Assembly (NCBI RefSeq): GCF_900105055.1
Contig: NZ_FNTA01000002.1
Coordinates: forward strand, 248,001 to 312,000
Direction: 5' to 3'
From: Amycolatopsis lurida
GTDB taxonomy: Bacteria; Actinomycetota; Actinomycetes; Mycobacteriales; Pseudonocardiaceae
Length of the DNA: 64,000 nt
Part shown: positions 30,458 to 39,785 of the stretch, piece by piece
Layout: every line of letters starts with the position of its first letter
Numbering within the stretch: position 1 is the stretch's first letter
Made by a program: the position numbers and the translations under genes
The notes under the pieces: model-generated
What the model saw: the letters and a program-made list of their open reading frames with translations, nothing else
Told to the model about the DNA's origin: nothing
Databases searched by the model: none

Positions 30458-33328
30458 GTGGGGACAGAGCTGCGTGTGCTCGGGCAGGTCGAGCTGCGGG
30501 TTGATGGCCGGGTGGTGGAGGTCGGTCACGCGCGCCAGCGCTGTGTGTTGGCGGTTCTGCTGGTGGAGGCGAACCGGGTCGTCACGATGGAGCAGCTGCT
30601 GGACCGTGTGTGGGCGGATCGGTTGCCCTATAAGGCCCGCGCGGTGGCGAGCAATTACGTGTCGCGGCTACGACGGGTGCTGGCGGGTGAGGTCGCGGTC
30701 GTGCGGCGGGGTGGCGGGTACGTGCTGGAGGTGGACCCGGAAGCGGTGGACCTGCTCCGATTCCGTCACCTCGTACAGCAGGCCCGCGGCGCAGACGACG
30801 CGCGGGCGCTGGCGCTATTGGAGGAGGCAACAGGGCTGTGGCGAGGCGAGCCGTTTGCCGGGTTGGACACCCCGTGGCTGGCTGCTGTGCGCGCCGGTCT
30901 CGAGCGGGAACGCGTCGCCGCCCGGCTCGACCGCGTCGACGTCGCGTTGCGTTGCGGCCGGCATACCGAGGTGCTGCCCGAACTGTTCGCGCTGGCGGAA
31001 CAGGAAGACACGGACGAACGCGTCGCCGCCCAATTCATATTGGCCCTGCACCGCGCCGGGCGCACCACCGACGCGCTGGCCCACTACCGGCAACTGCGTG
31101 CCCGGCTGATCGAGCAACTGGGCACCGAGCCCGGCACCGCACTACAGGTGTTGCATCAGCGCATCCTCGACACCGATCCCGCCCTCGCCCCACCCTCGAC
31201 GGCGATCACGCGCGCAACAGCCCCGAAGGCGGAGCAGCCGACGCCCCGACAGTTGCCCGTGCCACCACGGGGGTTCACCGGCCGCGGCACCGAATTGGCC
31301 CGCTTGGACCACGCGCTGACCGCCGAACCGGAGGAGGACCCGATACCGTCGGGGACCAATTCGGGGACACCAGCCGCCGCCACGGTCATGATCTCGGCGA
31401 TCGGCGGGGCGGGTGGTATCGGCAAGACTTGGCTGGCCCTGGCGTGGGCGCACGAGCGCATCGAGCGGTTCCCCGACGGGCAGCTATTCGTGGATCTGCA
31501 CGGGTTCAGCCCCAGTGAAGAGCCGATGGCGTCAGCGGTGGCGGTGCGCGGATTCCTCGACGCTCTCGGGGTCGACCCCGGCCGGATCCCGACCAACACG
31601 GACGCACAAGCCGCGCTGTACCGCAGCCTGGTCGCGGGCCGGCGGATGCTGATCGTCCTGGACAACGCCGCCACCGCCAACCAAGTCGTCCCCCTGCTGC
31701 CCGGTAGCCCGTCCTGCACCGTGCTGGTCACCAGCCGGACTAGGCTCGCTTCCCTCATCGACCGGCACGGCACCCGGCACTTCACCCTGGGTGTGCTCAC
31801 CCATGACGAGGCGCGCGCCCTGCTCGCCGCACGTCTCGGCGCAAACCGTGTCGCCGCCGAACCCGGCGCCATAGACGACCTGATCGACCTGTGCGAGGGC
31901 TACCCACTGGCCCTGTCGATCACCGCCCGCGACGCCGCCACCCGCCCGGCCATCCCGCTGGCCGAGGTGGCCGCCGAACTGCGCGAGCTCGGCCTCGAGA
32001 TGCTCGACCACGAGACCGACCCCGCGGCCAGCCTGCCCGCAGTTCTGTCCTGGTCCCTGCACCGGCTCACCGACGAGCACCGCACGGTGTTCACACTGCT
32101 GGGCGTATCCCCCGGCCCTGACATCACCCTGCCCGCGGTCGTCGCCCTCACCGGCCTGCCGTCTGTCCGTGCACGCAAAGCGTTGTCGGCGTTGGAAGAG
32201 GCATCCCTACTCGAACGGCAGCCGCGCGGCCGGTACGCGATGCACGACCTGGTCCGTGCCTACGCCACCACCACCGCCCACGACCTGCCCGACAACATGC
32301 GGGAGATGGCATTGGTGCGAGTGCTGGACTTCTACCTGCACACCGCTTCCGCCGCCGGCCGTCTCCTGGAACCCTTCCGTGCACTCGTGCAGCCCGACCC
32401 GCCCGCGCCTGGCGTGCACCCGCACCCGCTGTCAGACGCCGCGGCCGCGTTGGCGTGGCTGGAGGCCGAGTACGCCACCCAGCTGGCCACCCAGCGCACC
32501 GCCGCCGCTCTGGATCGCCACCACGTCGTCTGGCACCTCGCCTGGGCGCTGGACACCTTCCTCTACCGGCGTGGGCACCGGCGCGACGCACTCACCGTGT
32601 GGCGAGCCGCGGTGGACGCCGCCGCACACCTGCCCGACCCCGCCATCCGCAGCCGGGCCCACCGGGGTCTCGGCTCCGCCTGTGCTCTGCTGGGCCTGCA
32701 CGAGGAGGCCACCGGGCATCTGGACAGGGCCCTCGAACTGGCGATGCGCCACCACGACCCCACCGAACAGGCACACACCCACCGGGCGCTCGCGATCTCC
32801 TGGGAACTGCGGGGGGATGACCGGCGGGCCTTGGACCACGCCCGGCACGCCCTCGACCTCTACCGAGCCCTTGGCCAGCCGGTGCAGGAAGCCGACGCAC
32901 TCAACGGGGTGGGCTGGTGCGCCGCGCGCCTGGGCGACTTCGACACCGCCCGCGACCACTGCCACGCCGCACTCACCTTGAATCGCCACCACGACCTCGA
33001 GGGCGAGGCGGCCGCCCTGGACAGTCTCGGCTTCATCGCTCACCGCACCGGCGACCACCAGCAGGCCCTCGATCACTATCACCAGGTCCTCATCTTGTTC
33101 CGCACCCTCGGCCACACCTACGAGGTCGCTAGCACCCTCGACCGCGTGGGCCACCCTCACACGGCCCTCGGACAGCACGAGCGGGCCAGCCAGGTATGGC
33201 TGGAGGCGCTGGAGCTGTACCAGGAGCAAGGCCGCGACGATGACGCCGCGCGTGTAAAACGGCAACTCGACGACCTTGGTCCGGCACTGGAGTCGATCAG
33301 GCCGTCGGGCCTGGACGAGACGACGTAG
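30458..33328 (+). CDS. AfsR/SARP-type regulator (winged helix-BTAD-NB-ARC-TPR)
   Basis: About 956 residues. Residues 1-95 are an OmpR-like DNA-binding domain (ELRVLGQVELRVDGR), and 96-245 a bacterial transcriptional activation domain. About 270-560 form a STAND/NB-ARC ATPase with a Walker A loop GGAGGIGKTWLALAWAH near 315 and Walker B RRMLIVLDNAA; TPR repeats run from about 690 to the end. AfsR-type proteins activate secondary metabolism or respond to cell signals. I chose GTG 30458 because GGGGAGG lies 8 bp upstream; an open frame extends 90 bp further 5' without motif support. Whether it controls the NRPS cluster 17 kb away is unknown. Confidence 0.93.
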   Translation: MGTELRVLGQVELRVDGRVVEVGHARQRCVLAVLLVEANRVVTMEQLLDRVWADRLPYKARAVASNYVSRLRRVLAGEVAVVRRGGGYVLEVDPEAVDLLRFRHLVQQARGADDARALALLEEATGLWRGEPFAGLDTPWLAAVRAGLERERVAARLDRVDVALRCGRHTEVLPELFALAEQEDTDERVAAQFILALHRAGRTTDALAHYRQLRARLIEQLGTEPGTALQVLHQRILDTDPALAPPSTAITRATAPKAEQPTPRQLPVPPRGFTGRGTELARLDHALTAEPEEDPIPSGTNSGTPAAATVMISAIGGAGGIGKTWLALAWAHERIERFPDGQLFVDLHGFSPSEEPMASAVAVRGFLDALGVDPGRIPTNTDAQAALYRSLVAGRRMLIVLDNAATANQVVPLLPGSPSCTVLVTSRTRLASLIDRHGTRHFTLGVLTHDEARALLAARLGANRVAAEPGAIDDLIDLCEGYPLALSITARDAATRPAIPLAEVAAELRELGLEMLDHETDPAASLPAVLSWSLHRLTDEHRTVFTLLGVSPGPDITLPAVVALTGLPSVRARKALSALEEASLLERQPRGRYAMHDLVRAYATTTAHDLPDNMREMALVRVLDFYLHTASAAGRLLEPFRALVQPDPPAPGVHPHPLSDAAAALAWLEAEYATQLATQRTAAALDRHHVVWHLAWALDTFLYRRGHRRDALTVWRAAVDAAAHLPDPAIRSRAHRGLGSACALLGLHEEATGHLDRALELAMRHHDPTEQAHTHRALAISWELRGDDRRALDHARHALDLYRALGQPVQEADALNGVGWCAARLGDFDTARDHCHAALTLNRHHDLEGEAAALDSLGFIAHRTGDHQQALDHYHQVLILFRTLGHTYEVASTLDRVGHPHTALGQHERASQVWLEALELYQEQGRDDDAARVKRQLDDLGPALESIRPSGLDETT

Positions 33329-33477
33329 CGGGCGGGAAGTTCGGCATGCCGCGCCTCAGGCTTCAGCTTGAGCGTGCGCTCCCCACGGGCCACCAGTACA
33401 AGACGAACAACCCTGCTCCGCCGGCCGCGTAGGCGAGCTGGTCGACGCGGCGCGGGATGGAGCCAGGCGTGGTGGGC

Positions 33478-33893
33478 TCAGCCGCCGAGCCGCTCGAGTT
33501 CAACGAGACCCTGGAGCGGGTTTCCGACCGGACCGGTGCTGTCGGCTGCCAGGCCGGCATCGGGCCGGGTGGCGGAACTCTGTGTCGAGACCGCACTGAA
33601 CACCGGCAACCAGGCGTTCCATTGGGCGAGCAAGTTGTCGATCGTCATGAAGCAGGTGTGCCCGCCGGTGCGCAGGATGATGATCCCCGCCGCGTACACC
33701 CGGCCGTTGGTGTCGTGGGTGAAGACAGGGCCGCCGCTGTCGCCCGGCTGGCCGGAGAAGTTCGCGCAGGCGAGCCAGGTGTTGCGGTCTTGGATCCAGC
33801 CCGTAATAGTGCCGTACTTGCGGCCGCTGGTCCGCCCCTCGAATGCGATGGCGTTGCCTGGCGTGGTGACCTGGTCAAATATTATTGATCTTG
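33478..33893 (-). pseudogene. 5'-truncated S1 (trypsin-like) protease
   Basis: The minus strand reads GNAIAFEGRTSGRKYGTITG, then ANFSGQPGDSGGPVFTHDT, with the catalytic-Ser motif GDSGGP, then VYAAGIIILRTGGHTCFMT, ending at a TGA at 33478. The His and Asp of the triad and the signal peptide are missing, and the frame runs into AT-rich sequence with no start near 33893. Only the C-terminal half of a secreted alpha-lytic/streptogrisin-like protease remains. Confidence 0.75.
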
Positions 33894-34244
33894 GCCAATA
33901 GTGGCAAATATGCCGTTGGATTAAGATTGATCATCGCTGGGCCATCTGACTGGGCCTTGGCGACTCGCCGATCGTCGTCGCGCCTTCACGTGTTGGTGTG
34001 GTGCGCCAAGGTCGTGGAACTCGTCGAGCGCTGCAGCCGCACCGGTCGAAGACGCGGTGGCACAAACGAACCAGCAGCGTCCGCTCATGCCGATGAGCGG
34101 ATGTGCGGATGTGAGGAACTTGTTCACGTATCCGTCACAACCTGGTTGTTCTTTATGTCGGTGACTTGCGGAGTGTGCTGCGTAGTGCGCGGCGGGCGAC
34201 CGGGCCGAGGTCGTTGATCACTTCGACGAGAACTGCCAGGCGTT
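33894..34244. other. Intergenic region, partly AT-rich
   Basis: No intact gene. It contains the AT-rich break point of the protease remnant, a palindromic repeat copy at 34077-34104, and on the minus strand a 34153-34260 tail (LDALERLAVLVEVINDLGPV, then ARRALRSTLRKS) that reads like the end of an unidentified protein. Confidence 0.4.
34077..34104. repeat. Palindromic repeat, copy 1
   Basis: CGTCCGCTCAT, then GCCG, then ATGAGCGGATG forms a near-perfect hairpin. It is one of six related copies between 34.0 and 41.8 kb, each in a gene boundary. Confidence 0.7.
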
Positions 34245-35834
34245 CTAGGGCGTCCAGGGCGGAGTGCGCGCCGGCGGGTTCGATGCCGCGGGCTCGCGAA
34301 CCGCCTCCGGGCGTGCGCACAGATAGGGGCGGGCGAGAATCAGGGCAGTCAGGGCGAGACCGATCCCGACGAAGACCGGTGCCAGATGGCCGAGGTCGGT
34401 GTATCGGATCGTGCCGTGTACGAGGACCGCGGGGAGGAATCCCGCGGTCGCGGCCAGGGCCAGGGACCACCAGACCCAGGACTCACCCCGGCGCCATCCC
34501 CACGCGCTCAGCAGGGTGATCGCGGTGGCGGCGGCCATCAGCGCCCCGCCGAAGCCGGCCCGGTCGTGCGCGATGAACGACAGCAGTCGCGGGTTGGCTG
34601 AGCGCAACGCGTCCGGCCCGGCCTGGAGGAATTCCAGGTCGCTGGGTACGAACACCTCGGCCAAGCCGACCGTCGACACGACCGCGCCTCCGATGAACAG
34701 TCCGATCCCGGTGCATACCAACAGAAGTTGCCCCACCAGTGCCCTGCGCCACTGGCGTTGCGGTCCCTCCGATCGTATTTTCCACTGTGGTCGAGCCGGG
34801 CGGCGTCGGGTGGCGGCCAGGAACATCGGGAAGAGCACGACGGTGACCGCGGTGTGCAGCGGCTCCACGAACCCGAAACCCAGGAAGTAGAGCAACGTGG
34901 GAAACCCGATCCACCCGGAGGCGAGGTAGGCCTCGCGGGCCCAGGGCCATCCCCGCCGGATGCCGCCGATCGAGATGCCGACGTAGAGCACGCCGATCGC
35001 CACCATCGTCCCGGCCATGGTGATCCGGTCGTGTTGCAGGAAATGCACCAGGTGGTGGTTGATCGCGTGCAGCCGATCCACCCCCATGCCCAGGAACTCG
35101 CGGTCGTACCACAGCAGCACCGGTCCGAGGGTGATCGCGGCGGCACCCAGGCCGGCACCGATCATGCCCAGGCCGACCATCAGCCCCCACCACCACGCCG
35201 GCCACCGCCGAGGATCCCAGCCGACGTCGCGCACCGAGGGGGCCGGATGGGTGGGTGTCGCTGCCTCGGTCACCCGGGCGAACCAGCCCGGGCCAGCCTG
35301 CACCAGCACCGCGCGTGTCGCCAGCACCGCAGTGGCCGGCTCGATCAGCGCTTGGGCGGCCCGCGCCACTGAAGGGGATGACACGTGAACCATGTTCGGG
35401 TCGTGCTCGGTCCTGACCGCGTCGACGTGCCGCGCCAACGCGGTCACCACGTCCGCCGCATCCGGCCCGGTAGCGTGCACCACCATCGGGACACGCCGGC
35501 CCGCGGCGGCCGCGCGCACCACTGGGACGTCGGCAAGACCGACCGGTGCCACCTCGATCAGCCCGGCCCCCAGTGGGGGCAACGCGCGTACCGCGTCCCG
35601 GGCCGTGCTGGGCGGCACCACCGCGCCGAGCCGGTTGCGCACCGGGACGCCGGCGACCGAGCCGGCCAGGTGCGGCGGCGGGTGGCGGTGTCCGAACCCT
35701 CGGGCGATCAGCCGACCGCCGCCGGGCAACGATCCGATCGCGGCCAGGGTCCGCAGTGCGGCCCGCTGCGATCGGCGTGTTCCCAGCAGTGCGGCCGCGA
35801 TCCCGCGCAGCGGTTGATAAGTCCAGTCGGGCAT
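34245..35834 (-). CDS. PyrD-like N-terminus fused to a multispanning membrane domain
   Basis: A 529-residue protein. Residues 1-200 resemble the front of dihydroorotate dehydrogenase-type barrels (RGIAAALLGTRRSQRAALRT, VPVRNRLGAVVPP, LGAGLIEVAPVG) but lack the FMN and catalytic parts. From about 235 onward there are roughly eight transmembrane segments with HAINHHLVHFLQHDR and other His-rich loops. The ATG at 35834 shares a base with the monooxygenase stop (TGATG). A redox or transport role is possible; I assign no function. Confidence 0.75.
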   Translation of the reverse strand: MPDWTYQPLRGIAAALLGTRRSQRAALRTLAAIGSLPGGGRLIARGFGHRHPPPHLAGSVAGVPVRNRLGAVVPPSTARDAVRALPPLGAGLIEVAPVGLADVPVVRAAAAGRRVPMVVHATGPDAADVVTALARHVDAVRTEHDPNMVHVSSPSVARAAQALIEPATAVLATRAVLVQAGPGWFARVTEAATPTHPAPSVRDVGWDPRRWPAWWWGLMVGLGMIGAGLGAAAITLGPVLLWYDREFLGMGVDRLHAINHHLVHFLQHDRITMAGTMVAIGVLYVGISIGGIRRGWPWAREAYLASGWIGFPTLLYFLGFGFVEPLHTAVTVVLFPMFLAATRRRPARPQWKIRSEGPQRQWRRALVGQLLLVCTGIGLFIGGAVVSTVGLAEVFVPSDLEFLQAGPDALRSANPRLLSFIAHDRAGFGGALMAAATAITLLSAWGWRRGESWVWWSLALAATAGFLPAVLVHGTIRYTDLGHLAPVFVGIGLALTALILARPYLCARPEAVREPAASNPPARTPPWTP

Positions 35835-37003
35835 CAGAGCCCCGCCCCGGCCGTCGGTATGGGCGGCGTCCAGCCGAGAATGGGCGCCATGGCGCGCAGG
35901 GTCGCGGCGGCTGGGGCCACCCTGGTGGCCAGATCGCGGGCTATCACCGCCGGTGACCAGGACCATTGGGCGACGGTCCCGAGCCGGGCGGATCGGCGGA
36001 CGATCGCCTGAGTCCGTGGTCGGCGCAAGCTGTCATAGTGAGCCAGTGCTGCCCCGATGTTCGGGGTCGCGTCTAGGCAGTCGGCGAGCGTGACCGCGTC
36101 CTCCAAAGCCTGGCAGGCGCCCTGCCCGAGGATCGGATCCATCGCGTGCGCCGCGTCCCCCACCAGTGCGATCTTGCCGCGCACGTAGGTCGACAGCGGC
36201 GGCAGGTCGTACACGTCATGACGGAGCACACTGTCTTCGGGCACCGCCGCCAGCAGCGCCGGGATCGGATCGGGCCAGTCACCGAACCGTCGCCGCACCG
36301 CGGCGTGTTCACCATCGATGCTGGCGCCGTCAGCGGGCACAGTGGCGGCCCCGAAACAGTAGAACCGCCCGCCCGGCAGCGTGGTGTAACCGATTCGTTC
36401 GCCGCGCCCCCAGATCACGGCGCCTTCGGTCCGAAGCTCGGCGAGCGGCTCCGTGATCATGCGCCAAGCCGTGTAGCCGGCATAGCGGGGCCCTTTCGCA
36501 CTCGGCCACCACTGCCGTCGCAGTTCGCTACGCACGCCGTCCGCGCCAACTGCCAGATCCGCTCGCAGGATCCCGCCCCGGTGCTCGACCACCACGGCCT
36601 CACCATCCGGGCGCACGGTGTGCACCTCGCTGCCTGGCCGCAACGACTCCGCCGGCAACTCCTCGACCAGCGCCCGCACCAGGTCCGCCCGGCGCACCAC
36701 CAGGAGCGGCTGGCCGTGACGCCGCGCGATCTCGGCGTTGTCCATCCTGGACAGCCAGCGCCCCGTGCGATCACGTACACCGCCCGCCGTTTCCACCGAA
36801 CCGAGCGCACGCACCCGTTCCGCCAAGCCGAGCGCTGCGAGTGCGCTCATCGCGTTCGGCCACAGCGAAAGACCCGCACCGACCTCGGTGAACTCGCCGG
36901 CCCGTTCCAGCACCGAGACCCGCCAACCGCGCCGATGCAGAGCCACTGCCGCGGCCAGGCCGCCGATCCCACCGCCCACCACGACCACGATGCGCTCAGC
37001 CAT
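35834..37003 (-). CDS. FAD-dependent aromatic-ring-type monooxygenase
   Basis: A 389-residue class A flavoprotein monooxygenase. It has GGGIGGLAAAVALHRRGW at the start (dinucleotide fold), the DG motif VGADGVRSELRRQWWP near residue 155, and GDAAHAMDPILGQGACQALE near 280, which binds the FAD phosphates. Such enzymes hydroxylate aromatic or polyketide-like substrates with NAD(P)H and oxygen. AGGAGAG lies ahead of the ATG. Two identical TetR-like operators lie directly upstream, and the membrane fusion gene is coupled downstream. Confidence 0.93.
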   Translation of the reverse strand: MAERIVVVVGGGIGGLAAAVALHRRGWRVSVLERAGEFTEVGAGLSLWPNAMSALAALGLAERVRALGSVETAGGVRDRTGRWLSRMDNAEIARRHGQPLLVVRRADLVRALVEELPAESLRPGSEVHTVRPDGEAVVVEHRGGILRADLAVGADGVRSELRRQWWPSAKGPRYAGYTAWRMITEPLAELRTEGAVIWGRGERIGYTTLPGGRFYCFGAATVPADGASIDGEHAAVRRRFGDWPDPIPALLAAVPEDSVLRHDVYDLPPLSTYVRGKIALVGDAAHAMDPILGQGACQALEDAVTLADCLDATPNIGAALAHYDSLRRPRTQAIVRRSARLGTVAQWSWSPAVIARDLATRVAPAAATLRAMAPILGWTPPIPTAGAGL

Positions 37004-37018
37004 TGACCCTCTCTCCTT

Positions 37019-37034
37019 TTGAGCGACTGCTCAA
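37019..37034. promoter_or_regulatory. TetR-type operator 1
   Basis: TTGAGCGACTGCTCAA: perfect 6-base arms with a 4-base spacer, 16 bp upstream of the monooxygenase start. It is identical to the site at 37056. Confidence 0.7.
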
Positions 37035-37055
37035 CAGAGGGGAGGATAGGCGGGT

Positions 37056-37071
37056 TTGAGCGACTGCTCAA
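37056..37071. promoter_or_regulatory. TetR-type operator 2
   Basis: A second identical TTGAGCGACTGCTCAA, 37 bp centre to centre from the first. Paired palindromes at this place would let a dimeric repressor cover the promoter. No TetR-family gene is nearby in the window. Confidence 0.7.
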
Positions 37072-37172
37072 CCAGTTTGAGGCACATCACCCACCGCTCC
37101 AACACCCGAAACGCCGGACGGCACGCCAAGGAAGCGTGCACTTCTGCCGCAAGGCGGCCGAAAGTAGGCCAA

Positions 37173-37200
37173 GCGCACGCTCATGCCGATGAGCGGACGT
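37173..37200. repeat. Palindromic repeat, copy 2
   Basis: CGCACGCTCAT, GCCG, ATGAGCGGACG: hairpin with two mismatches, just before the start of the barstar-like gene. It is followed in sense by that gene and preceded by GGCGGCCGAA, which also accompanies copy 3. Confidence 0.7.
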
Positions 37201-37201
37201 G

Positions 37202-38524
37202 ATGGCAGCGCGAGCCAACGACTCCATCACGGCGATCGGGCCCGCCGCGGCCACTCCTGCAGATAGTGTCGTAGGGGTGGTGGTCAACCCCAACGCCGGT
37301 CTTCGACCGGAGCAGCAGCGGTGGACATGGGAGCATCCGGCTGGCCCGCGCTGGCTGCTCTGTGGTGACATCGGTTTCGATGACTCCTATGACGACGTCC
37401 CGCTGGCGCTGTGCGCGGAGATCGAAGGACTGTTCGTCGACCTTCCGCCCCGGTCGAGGGAGCAGTTCACGTTCGTCGGGTGCGCCCCGGTCGGCGTGCT
37501 CGCCGATCTCCTTGACCGGCTGGCCGCTGAAGCACTTGGTACCGAGCGAGCCTGGCTGGGCAACGTCTCTTTGACAGCGCCTACGCCCCCGTCGTGGGGG
37601 GAAGATCTGTGCGATGTCGTCGTGCTCGCGCAGCGGCCGAACGCCACGACGCCGGAAACAGTCGACATCGACCTCGACGGATTCGTGTATGTCAACGACC
37701 GCACGGATGCAGTGGCACGACCCGGCGGCGTCGACGAGTTCGTTGTCCAGGGCTGGGACGGGACGCCCTACGGCGTCTGCGAGGACGTCACAGGCGTCTT
37801 CCGCGAACAGGCCGCGGCACCGGTACCACAGGTCAGACTCCTCGGTTGCCGACCGGAACCCCCATTGCTGGCCGCGCTCGACGCATTGGGCCAGTCGCCC
37901 AAGGCCAGCCGGCGCCGCCGCTGGCTCCGCGGCGACGTCCACATGGTCGCCATCGATGGTTCTGCCGGCCGCGTGATCGACGCGGTGGTGTCGGGAACGG
38001 TCAGCGCGGCCGCCCCGTCGCGGCTCGGTGCCGGACTCCTGGACGTGAGCATCGACGTGGTCTCAGGAGAACCACTGCCGGCTGGGGTCCTCGACATCCT
38101 GGACCAGCGGCGCGCTGGGCGGCCGTCCCGACGGAACCTGTGGGCTGCCTACAGCCGGGAACTCCGGCACCAATGGGCCAAGGTAGCGCTCGGTCACCAC
38201 TCCAGTGCGCCGGACCCGCCATCCGGCACCACCTACGACCTCGACGGCCGGTTCGTGACGGATATCGAAGGGTTTTACTGCGCGATCGGCGAGGCGATCA
38301 ACGGCCCCGGCGGGTACTTCGGCTGGAACCTCGATGCCCTGGACGACTGCCTCAGCGGCGGCTTCGGCGCGCTGCCCCCGTTTCGACTGGTGTGGCACGA
38401 CTCGGCTGTCGCCCGAGCACACCTCGTTGCCGGCTACGACCGGCATCGGCTGCGTCCGGCGACCACTCTGGAGGATCTCCTGACCATTCTCGCCGAGCAC
38501 GGGATCGAGGTCGACCTGCGCTGA
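37202..38524 (+). CDS. Barstar-like protein with long N-terminal extension
   Basis: About 440 residues. The last ~95 match barstar (barnase inhibitor): YDLDGRFVTDIEGFYCAIGE, then FGWNLDALDDCLSGG and VWHDSA, with the conserved N-x-DAL-D-x-L helix that occupies the RNase site. The first ~340 residues contain two related-looking units with LLCGDIGFDD and VRLLGCRPEP and no family I can name. Barnase-like partners are absent, so it may be an orphan immunity protein or an actinobacterial regulator. Start is uncertain: GTG 37199, ATG 37202, or GTG 37277/37280 downstream. Confidence 0.75.
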   Translation: MAARANDSITAIGPAAATPADSVVGVVVNPNAGLRPEQQRWTWEHPAGPRWLLCGDIGFDDSYDDVPLALCAEIEGLFVDLPPRSREQFTFVGCAPVGVLADLLDRLAAEALGTERAWLGNVSLTAPTPPSWGEDLCDVVVLAQRPNATTPETVDIDLDGFVYVNDRTDAVARPGGVDEFVVQGWDGTPYGVCEDVTGVFREQAAAPVPQVRLLGCRPEPPLLAALDALGQSPKASRRRRWLRGDVHMVAIDGSAGRVIDAVVSGTVSAAAPSRLGAGLLDVSIDVVSGEPLPAGVLDILDQRRAGRPSRRNLWAAYSRELRHQWAKVALGHHSSAPDPPSGTTYDLDGRFVTDIEGFYCAIGEAINGPGGYFGWNLDALDDCLSGGFGALPPFRLVWHDSAVARAHLVAGYDRHRLRPATTLEDLLTILAEHGIEVDLR

Positions 38525-38994
38525 GCCGTGCGTCGACCACTGCCAGGTCGTCTCGGTCCAATCCGACGAAGACCTTTTCGCACGCGGGTCCTTCGCCGGG
38601 ACGAGATCCATGCTGCGCGAACATCCGCTCATGCCGCGATGAGCACTTCGGGCAGGCGGCCGAACCAACCCACGCAGCCCGGTCGCCGCAGCCGGTCTCA
38701 AATTCGAAGACAATTTCCCTGAGATCTTGGCCTTAGGCGCAGCTAGCCACACCCGTGTGTAAGGGTGTCACGCGGATGTCGTGTCCGGCCGGACAGTCTT
38801 CGTGAGCCTTGCCATCCCCGGAGGCCATGCTGACTGGCGGCGTCGCCGTCTGGGCAGGCTTGCGCTGGTTCGACGTGGCTCAGCGTTCTGGGAAGGGCGG
38901 GGACAGATCGTTCCGCCTGGTAAGGGTGCGTCGGTTCGAAAGTAAGCGATAAGGTTCGTTGGCGGGATCATTTCAACGTGGTTGAGGTGGAAGT
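38525..38994. other. Intergenic region with repeat copy and hairpin
   Basis: No gene is supported. It contains palindromic repeat copy 3 at 38621 and a hairpin at 38749-38768 (ACACCC/GGGTGT) followed by GTCCGGCCGGAC, possibly a terminator. Confidence 0.5.
38621..38650. repeat. Palindromic repeat, copy 3
   Basis: ACATCCGCTCATGCCGCGAT followed by GAGCACTTCG. It shares CCGCTCATGCCG with copies 1 and 4 and is followed by GGCGGCCGAA as seen beside copy 2. It lies about 100 bp after the barstar-like gene. Confidence 0.6.
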
Positions 38995-39456
38995 ATGATC
39001 GGCGGTAGTTCTTATGGGAGCCGTCCGGAATACCTTCCGGACTTCATGAACGACCCCCGTGACGGTGACGGCCGGCAGGTGATGAAGCTGGATTTCGCGG
39101 AGAACCGCGCGCTGGCGGCAGCGACGCTGGGCAGGTTTCCGGCTGCTACCGGCGACGTGATCGACTTCGGGGCCACTCCGTTCGAAGACCGCCACTGGTG
39201 GGACGACGAGGAGCACTGGACCAGGATGGCGGCGGAGCTGTTCTCCTCGTATGCAGAACGGAGTGAGCGGATCGCCGTCATCTGGGGCAACTACCTGATG
39301 CCGACCGTGACCATGCCTCTGGATGTCGCGGTGCGACATACGCGGGACATCCTGGACGCCGGGCCGCACTTCTGGATCCACCCGCTTGGCGGGTCGGTGC
39401 TCATCGAATGCCTGATGGATGGCCAAGTGACGGTCGTGAAGATCCCGTCAAGCTGA
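38995..39456 (+). CDS. Hypothetical protein
   Basis: A 153-residue acidic soluble protein, no membrane segment or signal. GAGGTGGAAG precedes the ATG. Tryptophan-rich stretches (HWWDDEEHWTRM, FWIHPLGGSVLIECLMDG) give it the look of small actinobacterial immunity-type proteins, but I recognise no family. It stands alone between palindromic repeat copies 3 and 4. Confidence 0.7.
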   Translation: MIGGSSYGSRPEYLPDFMNDPRDGDGRQVMKLDFAENRALAAATLGRFPAATGDVIDFGATPFEDRHWWDDEEHWTRMAAELFSSYAERSERIAVIWGNYLMPTVTMPLDVAVRHTRDILDAGPHFWIHPLGGSVLIECLMDGQVTVVKIPSS

Positions 39457-39785
39457 GTGCTGGTCTCCACCGCTGTTCCCGGGCAGACGGCCAAGCGGCA
39501 AATACGGTCCGAGCGCCTACACGCGCTGATCGGTGAGCTTCCTACGACCCCTGCCAGTCAGACGTCGATACAATCCTGTCTGCAGCGAGACGTCCGCTCA
39601 TGCCGCTGACCGCGCTGTCGCGAGGCGCGCATGTGCCGATGTGCGTGTGTTTTCGATGTCGTCGGGCTTCATCCCGAGGGTGAGAGTGGGATGCCTCAGG
39701 AGCGGATCGCAGGTTCAGTCCACCGACCGCAACGCTCCCCACGTCAGCTGCTCAACCGCCGGCACCCCACTTCCGTCCCTCAGTA
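39457..39785. other. Intergenic region with repeat copy 4
   Basis: No gene is supported between the two convergent neighbours. The only feature seen is the palindromic repeat half-copy at 39590. Confidence 0.5.
39590..39609. repeat. Palindromic repeat, copy 4 (left arm only)
   Basis: ACGTCCGCTCATGCCGCTGA: the left arm and loop match copy 1, the right arm has decayed. Confidence 0.6.
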
